A stretch of DNA of 31,639 nt, from NCBI GenBank assembly GCA_030691775.1, contig JAUYDN010000117.1:1-31639 (forward strand), in the 5' to 3' direction. Below the pieces are notes generated by a model. It was not told the DNA's origin. It was given only the letters and a program-made list of their open reading frames with translations, and did not search any database. The position numbers were made by a program, and so were the translations under genes. Source of the stretch: Dehalococcoidia bacterium (GTDB lineage Bacteria; Chloroflexota; Dehalococcoidia; Dehalococcoidales; Fen-1064). Below are positions 1-7,541 of this stretch, piece after piece (position 1 is the stretch's first letter; the number at the start of each line of letters is the position of its first letter).

Positions 1-246
1 CCTAGACTGCTAAAAGGGGGTGTTCCAATAGAACAATTGAATATTGAGGGCAAGCGTTCAGGTGAGGGATTTGTCGCACATAAGGCGATACTGGCAAACG
101 CCCTGTCCAGAGCACTAGCCGAAAGGGTGGTGATGATGGACTTCACGATAGGGCGTAAAGGCTTCCTTACATACCTGAAGTCATTAGGCGGGAGTAACGT
201 TGTGAAGATGCTTCCACAACATCCAACTCTTCCAGGGGTATTCTAG
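1..246 (+). CDS. possible 3' end of a host gene cut by the element boundary (weak)
   Basis: One frame is open from the window edge to 246. A TTG at 37 is the only internal start and has no convincing ribosome binding site, so if this is a gene it starts outside the window. The peptide has a balanced, protein-like composition (for example GGVPIEQLNIEGKRSGEG), but I do not recognise a family. Its last 80 bases overlap the 3' end of the convergent serine recombinase gene. That would fit a host gene truncated by integration of the recombinase-bearing element, with the tail read by chance. It may equally be a chance open frame. Confidence 0.25.
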   Translation, partial: PRLLKGGVPIEQLNIEGKRSGEGFVAHKAILANALSRALAERVVMMDFTIGRKGFLTYLKSLGGSNVVKMLPQHPTLPGVF

Positions 247-1663
247 AACTAAAAGGAATGGCTTTTGCAGTGAGCGTTATCTTAAGCTTAAGCGTGTCAT
301 ACAATCGCCTTAGTGCCTCACCATCATTGAGAGCAAGCCTCTCACCGATTTGGTCAGCAAGCCGGTCCAATATCTTCGCATCTCTCTCCATGTCGATAGT
401 AGTCTCGAAGCTCTTTTGCAGTTCTTCTCTGTCTTGCTGCAACTTCGCGAGGTCATTTTTGACCTTATCTCTTTCGCCCTGATATTCATCATCGGTCAGA
501 TCACCCCAGGCATGTTGTCGCCTTAGATTATGCAGAACGGTCAACCGGCGGTCAATCTGTTTATCCATATCAATTAGACGAGCCTTTATCAGGTCTGTAT
601 CATCCCGCTCCTGACCATTAAGATATGTCTTCAGTTTGTCAGGGTCAGCGAAAGCGGATAAGAGCTTAGTCCTGGTTAACGCCTCAAGGTAAACTTTGTC
701 TACATAACGGCCGCACTGAGGACAAACGTAGCGGATGTAAATATGGGTATGTATCTTGTTCCTTTCCCCCCAGACCTTGGCTCCGCACTCGCAGAAAACG
801 TGCTGAGAAAGCTCATAGTATTCCTTCGAGTTTCGTTTAGCCTTTTCCAGATTGTCCTTGAGAATATAGTCGATTTCCCTGCCCTCCTCTTCCGTGAAGA
901 TAGCGGGACTCGCACCAGTTAAGGGAATACCGGCCCAAGTTGCCTTGTCCCGCAGTCCCGGGTTCCTCAAAATAGAGAATATGGTGCGCCGCCACCAGCG
1001 TTTACCTCTGGGAGGAGGTACTAGAGACTGGTTCATCTTCTCTGCCATTTCATTTCCCTTCATGCCTTGCCGGAGCCACTCGTACCACTTCCGGCACCAT
1101 TCAGCTCTCTCCGGAATAAGCTCACGGACTCCCCCGCCTTTTCTCTTGCGGCTATAGACATATTGGTATGGCCACAAGCCACCGTCCCAGGATGGGAAAC
1201 GCCCTTCCTCTTTAGCCCGGCGTAGTTTACCATTCCAAAGATTGGTTACGATGGTATTACCATCGGCCTCGGCTTTATAGGCATGCAGGGACAGCATAAA
1301 GAGCTTCTCGGGTGGGTCCTGCGTGGTAGTATCTTCTCGGGCAAAGCCGACTTTCATTCCTTCCCTATCAAGTAGCCCTATGTAATACCAGAATGGAATC
1401 TGTTTTCTGGCGTCCCTATCCACCCTGGGGAAAATGACCCAGTTCACTCTTTCTGACTTATGGCGTTGGATGCACTGGTCTATTGCCGCTTCAAACCTCT
1501 CCCGGTTCCATGTCCTTCCTGTCTCCACTATGAGTTCAGTTCCCACCGGCTGAATTTGCTTTTTCTCAGCCCAGGAGCGGGCTTCAGATTCCTGTATGGC
1601 ACTGCCATAGCCCTCTAGCAGGTTTTCGGCGCTTTCACGAAGAAGAATTATCCCCGTTTCCAT
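167..1663 (-). CDS. large serine recombinase (site-specific integrase)
   Basis: A serine recombinase that would cut and rejoin DNA at attachment sites to integrate or excise an element. The 498-residue length fits the large serine recombinase class. The N-terminal resolvase-like domain opens with ILLRESAEN, in which Ser11 is the expected nucleophile. The middle resembles the recombinase domain (GKRWWRRTIFSILRNP). A zinc ribbon follows, with CxC near 291-293 and CPQC near 314-317, then a coiled-coil-like segment (about 355-440), as is usual in this family. I chose the ATG at 1663 because GGGAGG lies 5 bases upstream; the reading frame continues 11 codons further but without a ribosome site. 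The start lies 10 bases after the stop of the upstream gene, so the two are probably co-transcribed. Together with the IS elements it marks this end as mobile DNA. Attachment sites were not identified. Confidence 0.9.
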   Translation of the reverse strand: METGIILLRESAENLLEGYGSAIQESEARSWAEKKQIQPVGTELIVETGRTWNRERFEAAIDQCIQRHKSERVNWVIFPRVDRDARKQIPFWYYIGLLDREGMKVGFAREDTTTQDPPEKLFMLSLHAYKAEADGNTIVTNLWNGKLRRAKEEGRFPSWDGGLWPYQYVYSRKRKGGGVRELIPERAEWCRKWYEWLRQGMKGNEMAEKMNQSLVPPPRGKRWWRRTIFSILRNPGLRDKATWAGIPLTGASPAIFTEEEGREIDYILKDNLEKAKRNSKEYYELSQHVFCECGAKVWGERNKIHTHIYIRYVCPQCGRYVDKVYLEALTRTKLLSAFADPDKLKTYLNGQERDDTDLIKARLIDMDKQIDRRLTVLHNLRRQHAWGDLTDDEYQGERDKVKNDLAKLQQDREELQKSFETTIDMERDAKILDRLADQIGERLALNDGEALRRLYDTLKLKITLTAKAIPFSSRIPLEELDVVEASSQRYSRLMTSGM

Positions 1664-1673
1664 TTTCGCCTCC

Positions 1674-2102
1674 CTAGTGAGATTCTTTTCCATCATGTTT
1701 AACCCGGTCTACCAGGTCACCCAGAACTCTTCTGATCTTTTCATCGGTTTTTTGGTCGGTTGGCTGCAAATCAAAAATTACAGGCATTTCTTTTGTCGCC
1801 CCCATCATGCAGTTTATCCAGAAGCGGTAGGACTCTATCTCCACTCGGCATGTTTGCTTGGTAGTCCGTACATCATTCGGTTGAGGGCGTGCCTTGGCTG
1901 GCTCTGGGATTCTTTCCTGTAGCTCGGTCACCTTTTCCCCATCAATCAGACCCATCTGATTGCCTGCGCCTGCTACAGACGCCAATGAAATACCGTACTC
2001 ACGGCAAGACTTGATAGACTGCCGCAAAACACTGGCAGGTACTAAACACAATGACCTGTTTGTCGTTAGCACGGCATCTTCCAACCATTGTTCCGTTTCC
2101 AT
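1674..2102 (-). CDS. hypothetical protein, cotranscribed with the recombinase
   Basis: A 142-residue protein I do not recognise. The ATG at 2102 is preceded by GAGGAGG with 6 bases between, which is a much better site than the upstream in-frame ATG at 2117. No signal peptide or membrane segment is visible. The sequence is polar, with a middle stretch rich in Pro, Gln and Arg. A motif like MPVIFDLQP and a charged C-terminus (RRVLGDLVDRVKHDGKE) are seen. It sits between an RHH gene and the recombinase, all on one strand with short gaps. That suggests an accessory gene of the same mobile element, perhaps a recombination directionality factor or other partner, but nothing in the sequence proves this. 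Confidence 0.7.
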   Translation of the reverse strand: METEQWLEDAVLTTNRSLCLVPASVLRQSIKSCREYGISLASVAGAGNQMGLIDGEKVTELQERIPEPAKARPQPNDVRTTKQTCRVEIESYRFWINCMMGATKEMPVIFDLQPTDQKTDEKIRRVLGDLVDRVKHDGKESH

Positions 2103-2137
2103 TGTACGCCTCCTCATATTACAGCCTGCAATCCTGT

Positions 2138-2464
2138 TTACTCCGGTTTCCCCTTTGCCTGGTCAACCATGTTATCCGCCACGTGATGCATTACCTCGCC
2201 GAGAAAATGAACCCACTCCGGGGTCATGTTCTCCGGCATGTGATTCAATATCCACTGGGACAGGTTGCCATCAAGGGTAATCTTGTCAGTTTGCTGCCTC
2301 GCTTTTTCCAGCTCAATGAAGCGATAGAAGGAGTGGCAGTTTGCCAGCAGCTCTTTTATCAACGCTGGTCGGGTAATACCACGCTGTACCGCGACTTCAT
2401 CGAGGGACTTGATAATCTCCGGCGGCACTCGAATGGAAATGAAGGGATTATTAGCCATAGTCAT
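2138..2464 (-). CDS. ribbon-helix-helix (CopG/Arc-like) regulator
   Basis: A small DNA-binding protein of about 106-108 residues. The N-terminal region FISIRVPPEIIKSLDEVAVQRGITRPALIKELL has the ribbon-helix-helix pattern: a beta strand with alternating residues, then two helices with RxALIKELL at the end of helix 2. The C-terminal half is a longer helical region of unknown role. AGGAG lies 3 bases before the first ATG (2464) and 9 bases before the second (2458), so the second is equally likely. A promoter with a palindromic operator lies directly upstream, which fits autorepression. The gene starts a minus-strand set that ends with the recombinase, so it may control that mobile element. Confidence 0.75.
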   Translation of the reverse strand: MTMANNPFISIRVPPEIIKSLDEVAVQRGITRPALIKELLANCHSFYRFIELEKARQQTDKITLDGNLSQWILNHMPENMTPEWVHFLGEVMHHVADNMVDQAKGKPE

Positions 2465-2487
2465 ATGCTCCTAACGATGATGGGATT

Positions 2488-2517
2488 ATGATAGCACTAT
2501 GCTATCATAGTTGTCAA
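2488..2517 (-). promoter_or_regulatory. promoter with palindromic operator for the RHH gene
   Basis: On the minus strand a perfect TTGACA (2517-2512) and a TATCAT (2493-2488, 5 of 6 to consensus) are 18 bases apart. Between and overlapping them is a perfect inverted repeat, 9-base arms ATGATAGCA and TGCTATCAT around a 3-base centre (2488-2508). An operator placed between -35 and -10 would block RNA polymerase, so the RHH product is the likely ligand. The assignment of the protein to the site is inference. Confidence 0.6.
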
Positions 2518-2522
2518 GTCCT

Positions 2523-2557
2523 AGTCTCTTCCAATACAAGATGAGCCTGAACGAAGC
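2523..2557 (+). repeat. left terminal inverted repeat of the 1380-bp IS
   Basis: A 35-base end that matches the reverse complement of 3868-3902 at every position. The 5-base GTCCT lies directly outside. Confidence 0.95.
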
Positions 2558-2575
2558 TCTTATTTCCACTACAAG

Positions 2576-3937
2576 ATGAGTCTCAATAGATACAGATTCG
2601 TTTATGATTGGAACATGCGGCTTAATATGGATGACAAACGACTACGGACATTGGAACAACTCAAGCAATTTGTAGCAAGCAGTCAAGGAATAGAGTTCAA
2701 TGGACTACATCTCAAAGAAAAGTATCATTGGACGGAGGAGGTATTAAAGAAATTCAAATATCCGCGGCTCAAGAAAGCCGGTAAAGGCGTGATACGTCAA
2801 TATGTCCAGAAAGTGACCGGCTATTCCCGTGCACAGGTCAACCGGCTGATATGGCGGTACCAGCAGTCAGGCAAAATCAAGCCGACGGAATACTGCCGGC
2901 ATCGTTTTCCCCAGAAGTATACGCTGTCTGAAGTCGCTTTGTTGGCGATGACTGATGAATTACACGGCTGGTTAAGTGGACCTGCCACCAAGAAGATACT
3001 GGAACGGGAATATGGGGTGTATGGCCATAATCAATTTCAGAATCTGGCTGGAATATCGGTGGCTCAAATCTATAATCTGCGTCAGAGCAAGCGCTATCGG
3101 GGAAAGCGTTTCACGCACACGCGACCGGTGTCTGTCAGAATTGGTGAACGCGCTAAGCCGGAGACGCAAGGACAACCGGGACACATTCGCATCGATACCG
3201 TACACCAGGGAGACCACGAACGCCAAAAAGGGGTTTATCATATCAATGCGGTGGATGAAGTCACCCAATGGGAAATCGTGGCCTCAGTGTCGAGAATAGC
3301 CGAATACGATTTGGCACCCCTATTAGAAAACATGCTAAATCAATTTCCCTTTCAGGTCAGGGGATTTCACTCTGATAATGGCAGTGAATACGTTAACCGG
3401 ATAGTGGCCAGATTACTTAATAGACTTCTGATCCGGTTCACCAGGTCCAGACCCAGACGCTCCAATGATAATGGTTTAGTGGAGAGCAAGAATGGGGCGG
3501 TAATACGTAAGAACCTGGGATACATGTATATCCCCCAGTCCGGTGCCGACTTGCTTAACGTGTATCACCGGGACAACTTAAATCCCTACATCAATTTCCA
3601 CCGTCCCTGTTTCTTCCCGGTGGTGACTATCGACGAGAAAGGTAAGGTGAAGAAAAAATATCCCTATGAGAAGATCAAAACGCCCTACGAGAAACTAAAA
3701 TCACTACCACGAGTGGAAACTTACCTGCGTCCGGGTATAACCTTAGACCAGCTGGATGCAGTGGAAAACCAAATGAGCGATAATAAATATGCAGAAAGGA
3801 TGGTTAAAGCACGTTCCAAGCTGTTTAAACAAACCGATAGCTGCTCTCTTGTGGACGAATCCAATCGGCTTCGTTCAGGCTCATCTTGTATTGGAAGAGA
3901 CTGTCCTGTATTACCACACATCAGTGAGCTACCGTAA
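2576..3937 (+). CDS. DDE integrase-core transposase of the 1380-bp IS
   Basis: A 453-residue transposase with an rve-type integrase core. The catalytic triad appears as Asp207 (HIRIDTVHQG), Asp267 (GFHSDNGSEYVN) and Glu303 (NDNGLVESKNG). The N-terminal 110 residues look like a helix-turn-helix DNA-binding region (VTGYSRAQVNRLIWRYQQSGK). The ATG at 2576 lies within the subterminal repeat and has no clear ribosome site; ATG codons at residues 14 and 18 are alternatives. The frame runs through the right inverted repeat, so the last 11 residues come from flanking host DNA. The exact IS family is not certain; the architecture resembles unclassified integrase-type IS (ISNCY-like). Confidence 0.85.
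   Translation: MSLNRYRFVYDWNMRLNMDDKRLRTLEQLKQFVASSQGIEFNGLHLKEKYHWTEEVLKKFKYPRLKKAGKGVIRQYVQKVTGYSRAQVNRLIWRYQQSGKIKPTEYCRHRFPQKYTLSEVALLAMTDELHGWLSGPATKKILEREYGVYGHNQFQNLAGISVAQIYNLRQSKRYRGKRFTHTRPVSVRIGERAKPETQGQPGHIRIDTVHQGDHERQKGVYHINAVDEVTQWEIVASVSRIAEYDLAPLLENMLNQFPFQVRGFHSDNGSEYVNRIVARLLNRLLIRFTRSRPRRSNDNGLVESKNGAVIRKNLGYMYIPQSGADLLNVYHRDNLNPYINFHRPCFFPVVTIDEKGKVKKKYPYEKIKTPYEKLKSLPRVETYLRPGITLDQLDAVENQMSDNKYAERMVKARSKLFKQTDSCSLVDESNRLRSGSSCIGRDCPVLPHISELP
3868..3902 (-). repeat. right terminal inverted repeat of the 1380-bp IS
   Basis: Exact inverted copy of 2523-2557. The transposase reading frame passes through it and stops 35 bases beyond. Confidence 0.95.
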
Positions 3938-4109
3938 ACCGTGGATTCTAAGAAATAGCTTAAGGTCGGTATTACACCGTGAGGTCGTTTAGAAACTGAT
4001 ATTTTGGCGGAGTGTTCCTTTTCTGATGGGTTCGTTTCAAGTATCGGGCGAAAATTCAGACATTTTTTACCATCTTTTTAGTCCCTGGTAGGCTCATTTT
4101 ACCCTCAAG

Positions 4110-5393
4110 TCATGCAATGGGCATAGTTACCCCAACCCATCCCCTCGATTCACCCTTGAAGGCGATTCCGGTCAGCAATTTCACCAGCCTTTTCAAATTG
4201 AGCGCCATGAAGGTGAAGTAGCTCTGAATAGCGTGTCTGAGATGTCCAGTATACCGACACTGCTTGAATCCGTGCCATTTCCTCGCTTCTCCAAACTTCC
4301 TTTCCACCTGATACCGTTGCTTTAACCCTTCCTGGTAGGCCGGACTTGCCTCGAGCTTAAGCCAGCTCTCTTTATGAGCGTCTTTCTTCCGGGTGCGGCT
4401 TTTCTTGAGCCTTATCGCTGAGTTTATCTTATTCTTCTCAAGATAGTAGTGGTTGTCGCCATCATCGTAGCCTTTGTCGGCGGCTACAGTCTCGATCTCT
4501 ATCCCTTTCTTCAAGTCTTTGTCCACTAACTTCTGGAACTTGTGCCCGTCATACTCGTCGGCACGTCCGGGAATTACAGTTGTCACCAGCCCTGTCTCAG
4601 CATTGAGACTGACCTGGTCTTTATACCCGTAGATACCCACGAGCCAAGCTCGTGGCACTTAATGACGCAAGCTTCGCTTGACTTAAAGCTGGGTGTGCTA
4701 TGATTGTAAAACGAACTGAATATTCTCCCCCTTTACATTCACTCACGTGCTCGGCACGTGGAACTCTGCCCTTCGGGTTCTGTAGAAGTACTCCACCTTC
4801 CTCTCCTGCCCATGCACCGTCTCCACCACTTTGTCTCCCTTGGCGCCCCAATGGGCATCTTTGTCACGTGGCGGCTTGCCTTCTTTCTGTCTCTGCCGGT
4901 CTTTGGTAATATTGACATCGGCTACCAGATGCACACTGTCCACTATCTGAAGCTTGCCGAACTTCACACCTTTTTCCTGTGCAACCTTGATAATCTCATC
5001 GAACAATTCCTCATAGATTCTTATCCCCCCATTCTGGATAAGCCGATTCTTGAATAGCGTTAGTGTCGAGTGGTCAGTCACTCTCTCATTAGCCCCTATC
5101 CCCAGGAACAGACCGACTGACAGGCTGTCGTTCGTCAGTTCTTCTACCATCCTCTCTGATACATTCCACAGATAGCTGAGTAAGAGCATCTTCAAAATTA
5201 GGGTGGGGTCATAGGGCGCCTGCCCAATCTGTCCCTTGCCTTTATAATGGACCAGAAGCTTCTTCGTGAACCGCTCCCACGCTATAACCTCATTGAGCTT
5301 CCGCAGGAAATGCCCTTGCGATACTTTCTGATCGTAGAGGAAATTACCAAAGAACGAGTCTGCCGCAGTTTCTTTGCATCTTACCTTTGCCAT
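4110..5393 (-). pseudogene. IS5/IS1182-like transposase, split by a palindromic insert
   Basis: The N-terminal part (5393 down to 4782) has the IS5/IS1182 N-terminal domain (YDPTLILKMLLLSYLWNVSE, ANERVTDHSTLTLFKNRL) and the first catalytic Asp region (LQIVDSVHLVADV). The C-terminal part (4628 down to 4110) has VAADKGYDD and RYQVERKFGEARKW, the second Asp and the Glu of the DDE triad. Both parts are in the same frame. Removing 4629-4781 would join VEYFY to GYKDQVSL and restore a protein of about 376 residues. With the insert in place a stop codon at 4743 ends the first part. The ATG at 5393 begins MAKVRCKE. Confidence 0.88.
4629..4781 (-). mobile_element. 153-bp non-autonomous palindromic element, copy A
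   Basis: This segment is almost identical to 5683-5835 (one difference, T at 4743 against C at 5797). It has no inverted terminal repeats. It has hairpins near each end: CACGTGC/GCACGTG (4744-4760) and CCACGAGC/GCTCGTGG (4637-4655), plus CAAGC/GCTTG inside. It contains no plausible gene. On the minus strand it begins after TTCTAC and ends in ATCTAC. Subterminal hairpins, no inverted ends and a shared insertion motif resemble palindrome-associated elements mobilised by IS200/IS605 TnpA, but that link is inference. Confidence 0.8.
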
Positions 5394-5506
5394 CCTTCAC
5401 CTCATACCTTTTGCTTCAGTATACCCAACCTGTGTAAACTTGAATAGAGCTTTGAGAGCTATTTTGAGGTGAGTTAATAAACAATCTCACACCGTAATAC
5501 TTGCCC

Positions 5507-5935
5507 TTAACTCGAAAGAGATTCCAATTGTTCCTTATTCAACGAAATCCCATATCGTTCGAGCACGAGAGATGATATTTCTGACCAGCTTCTACCGATG
5601 TTCTTTTGCTCCTTTATGAAGGCAACAAAGTCAGGGGTAGAAATATTCTTTTTATTCCGTAGCCAGTCGGTCAAAGCTTCTCGTAGATACCCACGAGCCA
5701 AGCTCGTGGCACTTAATGACGCAAGCTTCGCTTGACTTAAAGCTGGGTGTGCTATGATTGTAAAACGAACTGAATATTCTCCCCCTTTACATTCACCCAC
5801 GTGCTCGGCACGTGGAACTCTGCCCTTCGGGTTCTTTAGAATCTCTGAAACTCCTCTGCCCTCTTTCTCGGCTATCCCTCTCAACTTTGAGTAAATCCCA
5901 TCTTCTAATTTGAATGTCGCTACTACTTTTGCCAT
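5507..5935 (-). CDS. RHH-like protein carrying an in-frame 51-codon insert
   Basis: Without the insert the protein would be 91 residues: MAKVVATFKLEDGIYSKLRG, then GRGVSEIL joined to REALTDWLRNKKN, a ribbon-helix-helix pattern with helix 2 across the joint. The C-terminal part (IGRSWSEISSLVLERYGISL) looks like a second helical DNA-binding or dimer region. The 153-bp element (5683-5835) adds exactly 51 codons with no stop in this phase, so a 142-residue product is still encoded. The insert falls in helix 2 and would probably destroy DNA binding. There is no strong ribosome site before the ATG at 5935. Treat it as a probable pseudogene with an open frame. Confidence 0.6.
   Translation of the reverse strand: MAKVVATFKLEDGIYSKLRGIAEKEGRGVSEILKNPKGRVPRAEHVGECKGGEYSVRFTIIAHPALSQAKLASLSATSLARGYLREALTDWLRNKKNISTPDFVAFIKEQKNIGRSWSEISSLVLERYGISLNKEQLESLSS
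5683..5835 (-). mobile_element. 153-bp non-autonomous palindromic element, copy B
   Basis: The second copy, 152 of 153 bases identical to 4629-4781 and in the same orientation. Its end hairpin here has perfect 8-base arms (CCACGTGC/GCACGTGG, 5797-5815). On the minus strand it follows ATTCTA and is followed by CGAGAAGC, so the rebuilt empty site reads ATTCTACGAG. That shares TTCTAC with the empty site of copy A. Confidence 0.8.
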
Positions 5936-5944
5936 AAGTGTATG

Positions 5945-5961
5945 GTATTACAGAGTATTAC
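5945..5961. promoter_or_regulatory. tandem GTATTAC boxes upstream of the second RHH gene
   Basis: GTATTAC occurs at 5945-5951 and 5955-5961, a 10-base period, just upstream of the RHH start at 5935. RHH proteins often bind short tandem boxes one helical turn apart, so this may be its own operator. The same heptamer also begins the inverted ends of the neighbouring IS (3969 and 5500) and appears at 3908, so its meaning is uncertain. Confidence 0.35.
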
Positions 5962-6412
5962 AATTTTCAACCACCTGGAAGGTGACTGTAACAGCGAATC
6001 TGTATAGCTTCATCTGCTTTTCTGAATTCACGAATTACGGAGCTAAATGCGGGCTTGACTTTCGGCAGATGTTCTGCTCATTACCTGTATATTAGCCATG
6101 CTGGAGCTACCTCCAATCTGTGCAGTTTTCCGCATTGTCTAGCTATGCAGGCAGGGCATTCAGAGGGAGCCATATACCCTATGGGGAGGGGTCACCACCT
6201 GGGTCTCCGTTTTCCTTCATTTTTACCTGCCCCGGGTCGCCCTGAAGGGTAATATTGTGCAAGGAAAAAATAACCTGTATTCCGGGGCTGCGTTATTCTT
6301 GTTCGAGCGTATAGATTGATTGAATAGTATAGGTTGAGTATAGATAGTTGGGGTCGGCCATGGAGGGTACATGAGACAGACAGCCAGGATTTATTCAAGT
6401 GAGTATTCAGAA
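5962..6412. other. intergenic region, nothing recognised
   Basis: About 450 bases between the second RHH gene and dinB. Open frames here are short and show no protein-like pattern. Small palindromes occur (for example CCATA/TATGG near 6169). I see no RNA gene or IS end. Confidence 0.4.
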
Positions 6413-6434
6413 ATCGGTAGATTTCTCTACCAAT
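6413..6434 (-). terminator. hairpin downstream of dinB
   Basis: On the minus strand ATTGGTAGA, a GAAA tetraloop, then TCTACCGAT form a 9-bp stem about 45 bases after the dinB stop. Only a weak T-rich tail follows (TTCTGAAT), so termination is likely but not certain. Confidence 0.45.
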
Positions 6435-6477
6435 CGTTATGAAGATGGGCAAACAAACAGGGGCTGCCTTTGCTATT

Positions 6478-7541
6478 TTATATCACTGGGTTAGAATATC
6501 CTTCAGCCGTATTGCCCTCCAGCTTCCGGGCGGAGGGAGTGAACAGTGTCGCCTGCCGGCTCGGCTCCACCAGGTTCGATACGCCAATCCCAATCAGCCG
6601 CACCGCTTGCATTTCCATCGTTAGTGCCTGCTCAAGCAACTTGACCCCTGTCTCAAATATAGCCTGATCGGTACCGACGTTTTCTCGAAGTGTGTGACTG
6701 CGGGTAATTGTCGAAAAATCAGCGTATCTCACCTTCAGGGTTACGCATCTTGCCTGTTTGTCTTTCTTCCGAAGGTCGGCACCTACCTTCTCGCTTTGAG
6801 TCCATAAAGTCGCTTCCAGTAACACACGGTCGCGGGTGTCCTCTCCGAAAGTGGTTTCTCTACTGATGGACTTAGCCTCGCCGGCGGTTCCGAAACGGCT
6901 TTTCAAGGTATGAGAAGGTGTTCGGGATAGTGCGCCTATCGTATGTATGCCCAGGCCTTTCATGACCTTCACGGCCTGCTTCCCGACTCCGGGCAGTTTG
7001 TCTACGGGCAGCGGCGCCAGGAAGTCGCGCTCTTCACCAGTCGCCACTTCGATGAGCCCATCCGGCTTGGAGAGGTCCGACGCGACCTTGGCCACCACTT
7101 TACAGCTGGCGGTGCCGATGGAAGCCGAGAGCCCCAGTTCGCTCCGAATTCTCCCCTTCATGGCGGCCGCCATCTGCCGGATGGAACCGTGTATCGATTC
7201 GAATCCGGTCACATCCAGGTAGGCTTCGTCGATGCCCGCCGGCTCATAAAAGGAGAGAAATCATTCAGGATCGCCATGAACTTCCGTGAGAATTCGCGGT
7301 ATCTGGCAAAGTTCCCTTCGATAAAGATGGCCTCCGTGCATAATCGGGCGGCCGTTACCAGTGGCATACCAGAGTGAAGACCGAAGGCTAGTGCTTCGTA
7401 GGAAGCTGTCGCAACGACCCCTCTCCGGTCGGGCCTGCCGCCGACCACGACGGGTTTGCCCTTGAGCTCGGGATTGAGCACCTGTTCCACCGAGACGAAG
7501 AAAGAGTCGAGGTCGATATGGATAATGGTTCTTCTTGCCAT
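6478..7541 (-). pseudogene. dinB: DNA polymerase IV (dinB), one-base frameshift
   Basis: Y-family translesion polymerase that would bypass damaged template bases. The first part starts MARRTIIHIDLDSFFVSVEQ, the usual DinB opening with the first metal-binding Asp residues. The second part has GLSASIGTASCKVVAKVASD and the helix-hairpin-helix LPGVGKQAVKVMKGLGI. A QATLF motif at the C-terminus fits a beta-clamp binding site. The two parts are in different frames. At 7248-7251 the coding strand reads CCTTTTATGAG. One more T would give FSPFYEPAGIDEAYLDVTGFE, the expected catalytic motif with Asp-Glu. Rebuilt length is about 354 residues, normal for the family. Either a genuine inactivating deletion in a homopolymer or a sequencing error. 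Confidence 0.92.

Larger units (their letters stand above)
2523..3902 (+). mobile_element. intact 1380-bp IS with 35-bp perfect inverted repeats
   Basis: The ends 2523-2557 and 3868-3902 are exact 35-base inverted repeats starting AGTCTCTTCCAATACAAG. Directly outside, GTCCT occurs on both sides (2518-2522 and 3903-3907), a clean 5-base target duplication. A second, imperfect copy of the end motif (CCACTACAAGATGAGTCTCAA, 2566-2585) lies just inside the left end, giving a doubled transposase-binding site. The element carries a DDE transposase. The intact ends and duplication point to a recent insertion. It landed immediately upstream of the -35 box of the divergent RHH promoter. Confidence 0.92.
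3969..5500 (-). mobile_element. IS5/IS1182-like insertion sequence, interrupted
   Basis: The element holds the split DDE transposase. Its ends are imperfect inverted repeats: GTATTACACCGTGAGG at 3969 and, read from the right end, GTATTACGGTGTGAGA ending at 5500, with about 21 of 28 matches continuing into GTTTA. The similarity may run outward to a shared TTAAGG on each side, so the true edges may be about 3962 and 5510. I see no clear target duplication. The transposase is broken by a 153-bp insert, so the copy is probably inactive unless helped in trans. Confidence 0.6.

Noticed and set aside
6192..6452. 86-codon minus-strand frame between the RHH gene and dinB
   Set aside because: No ribosome site and no protein-like pattern; it overlaps the hairpin assigned to dinB termination.
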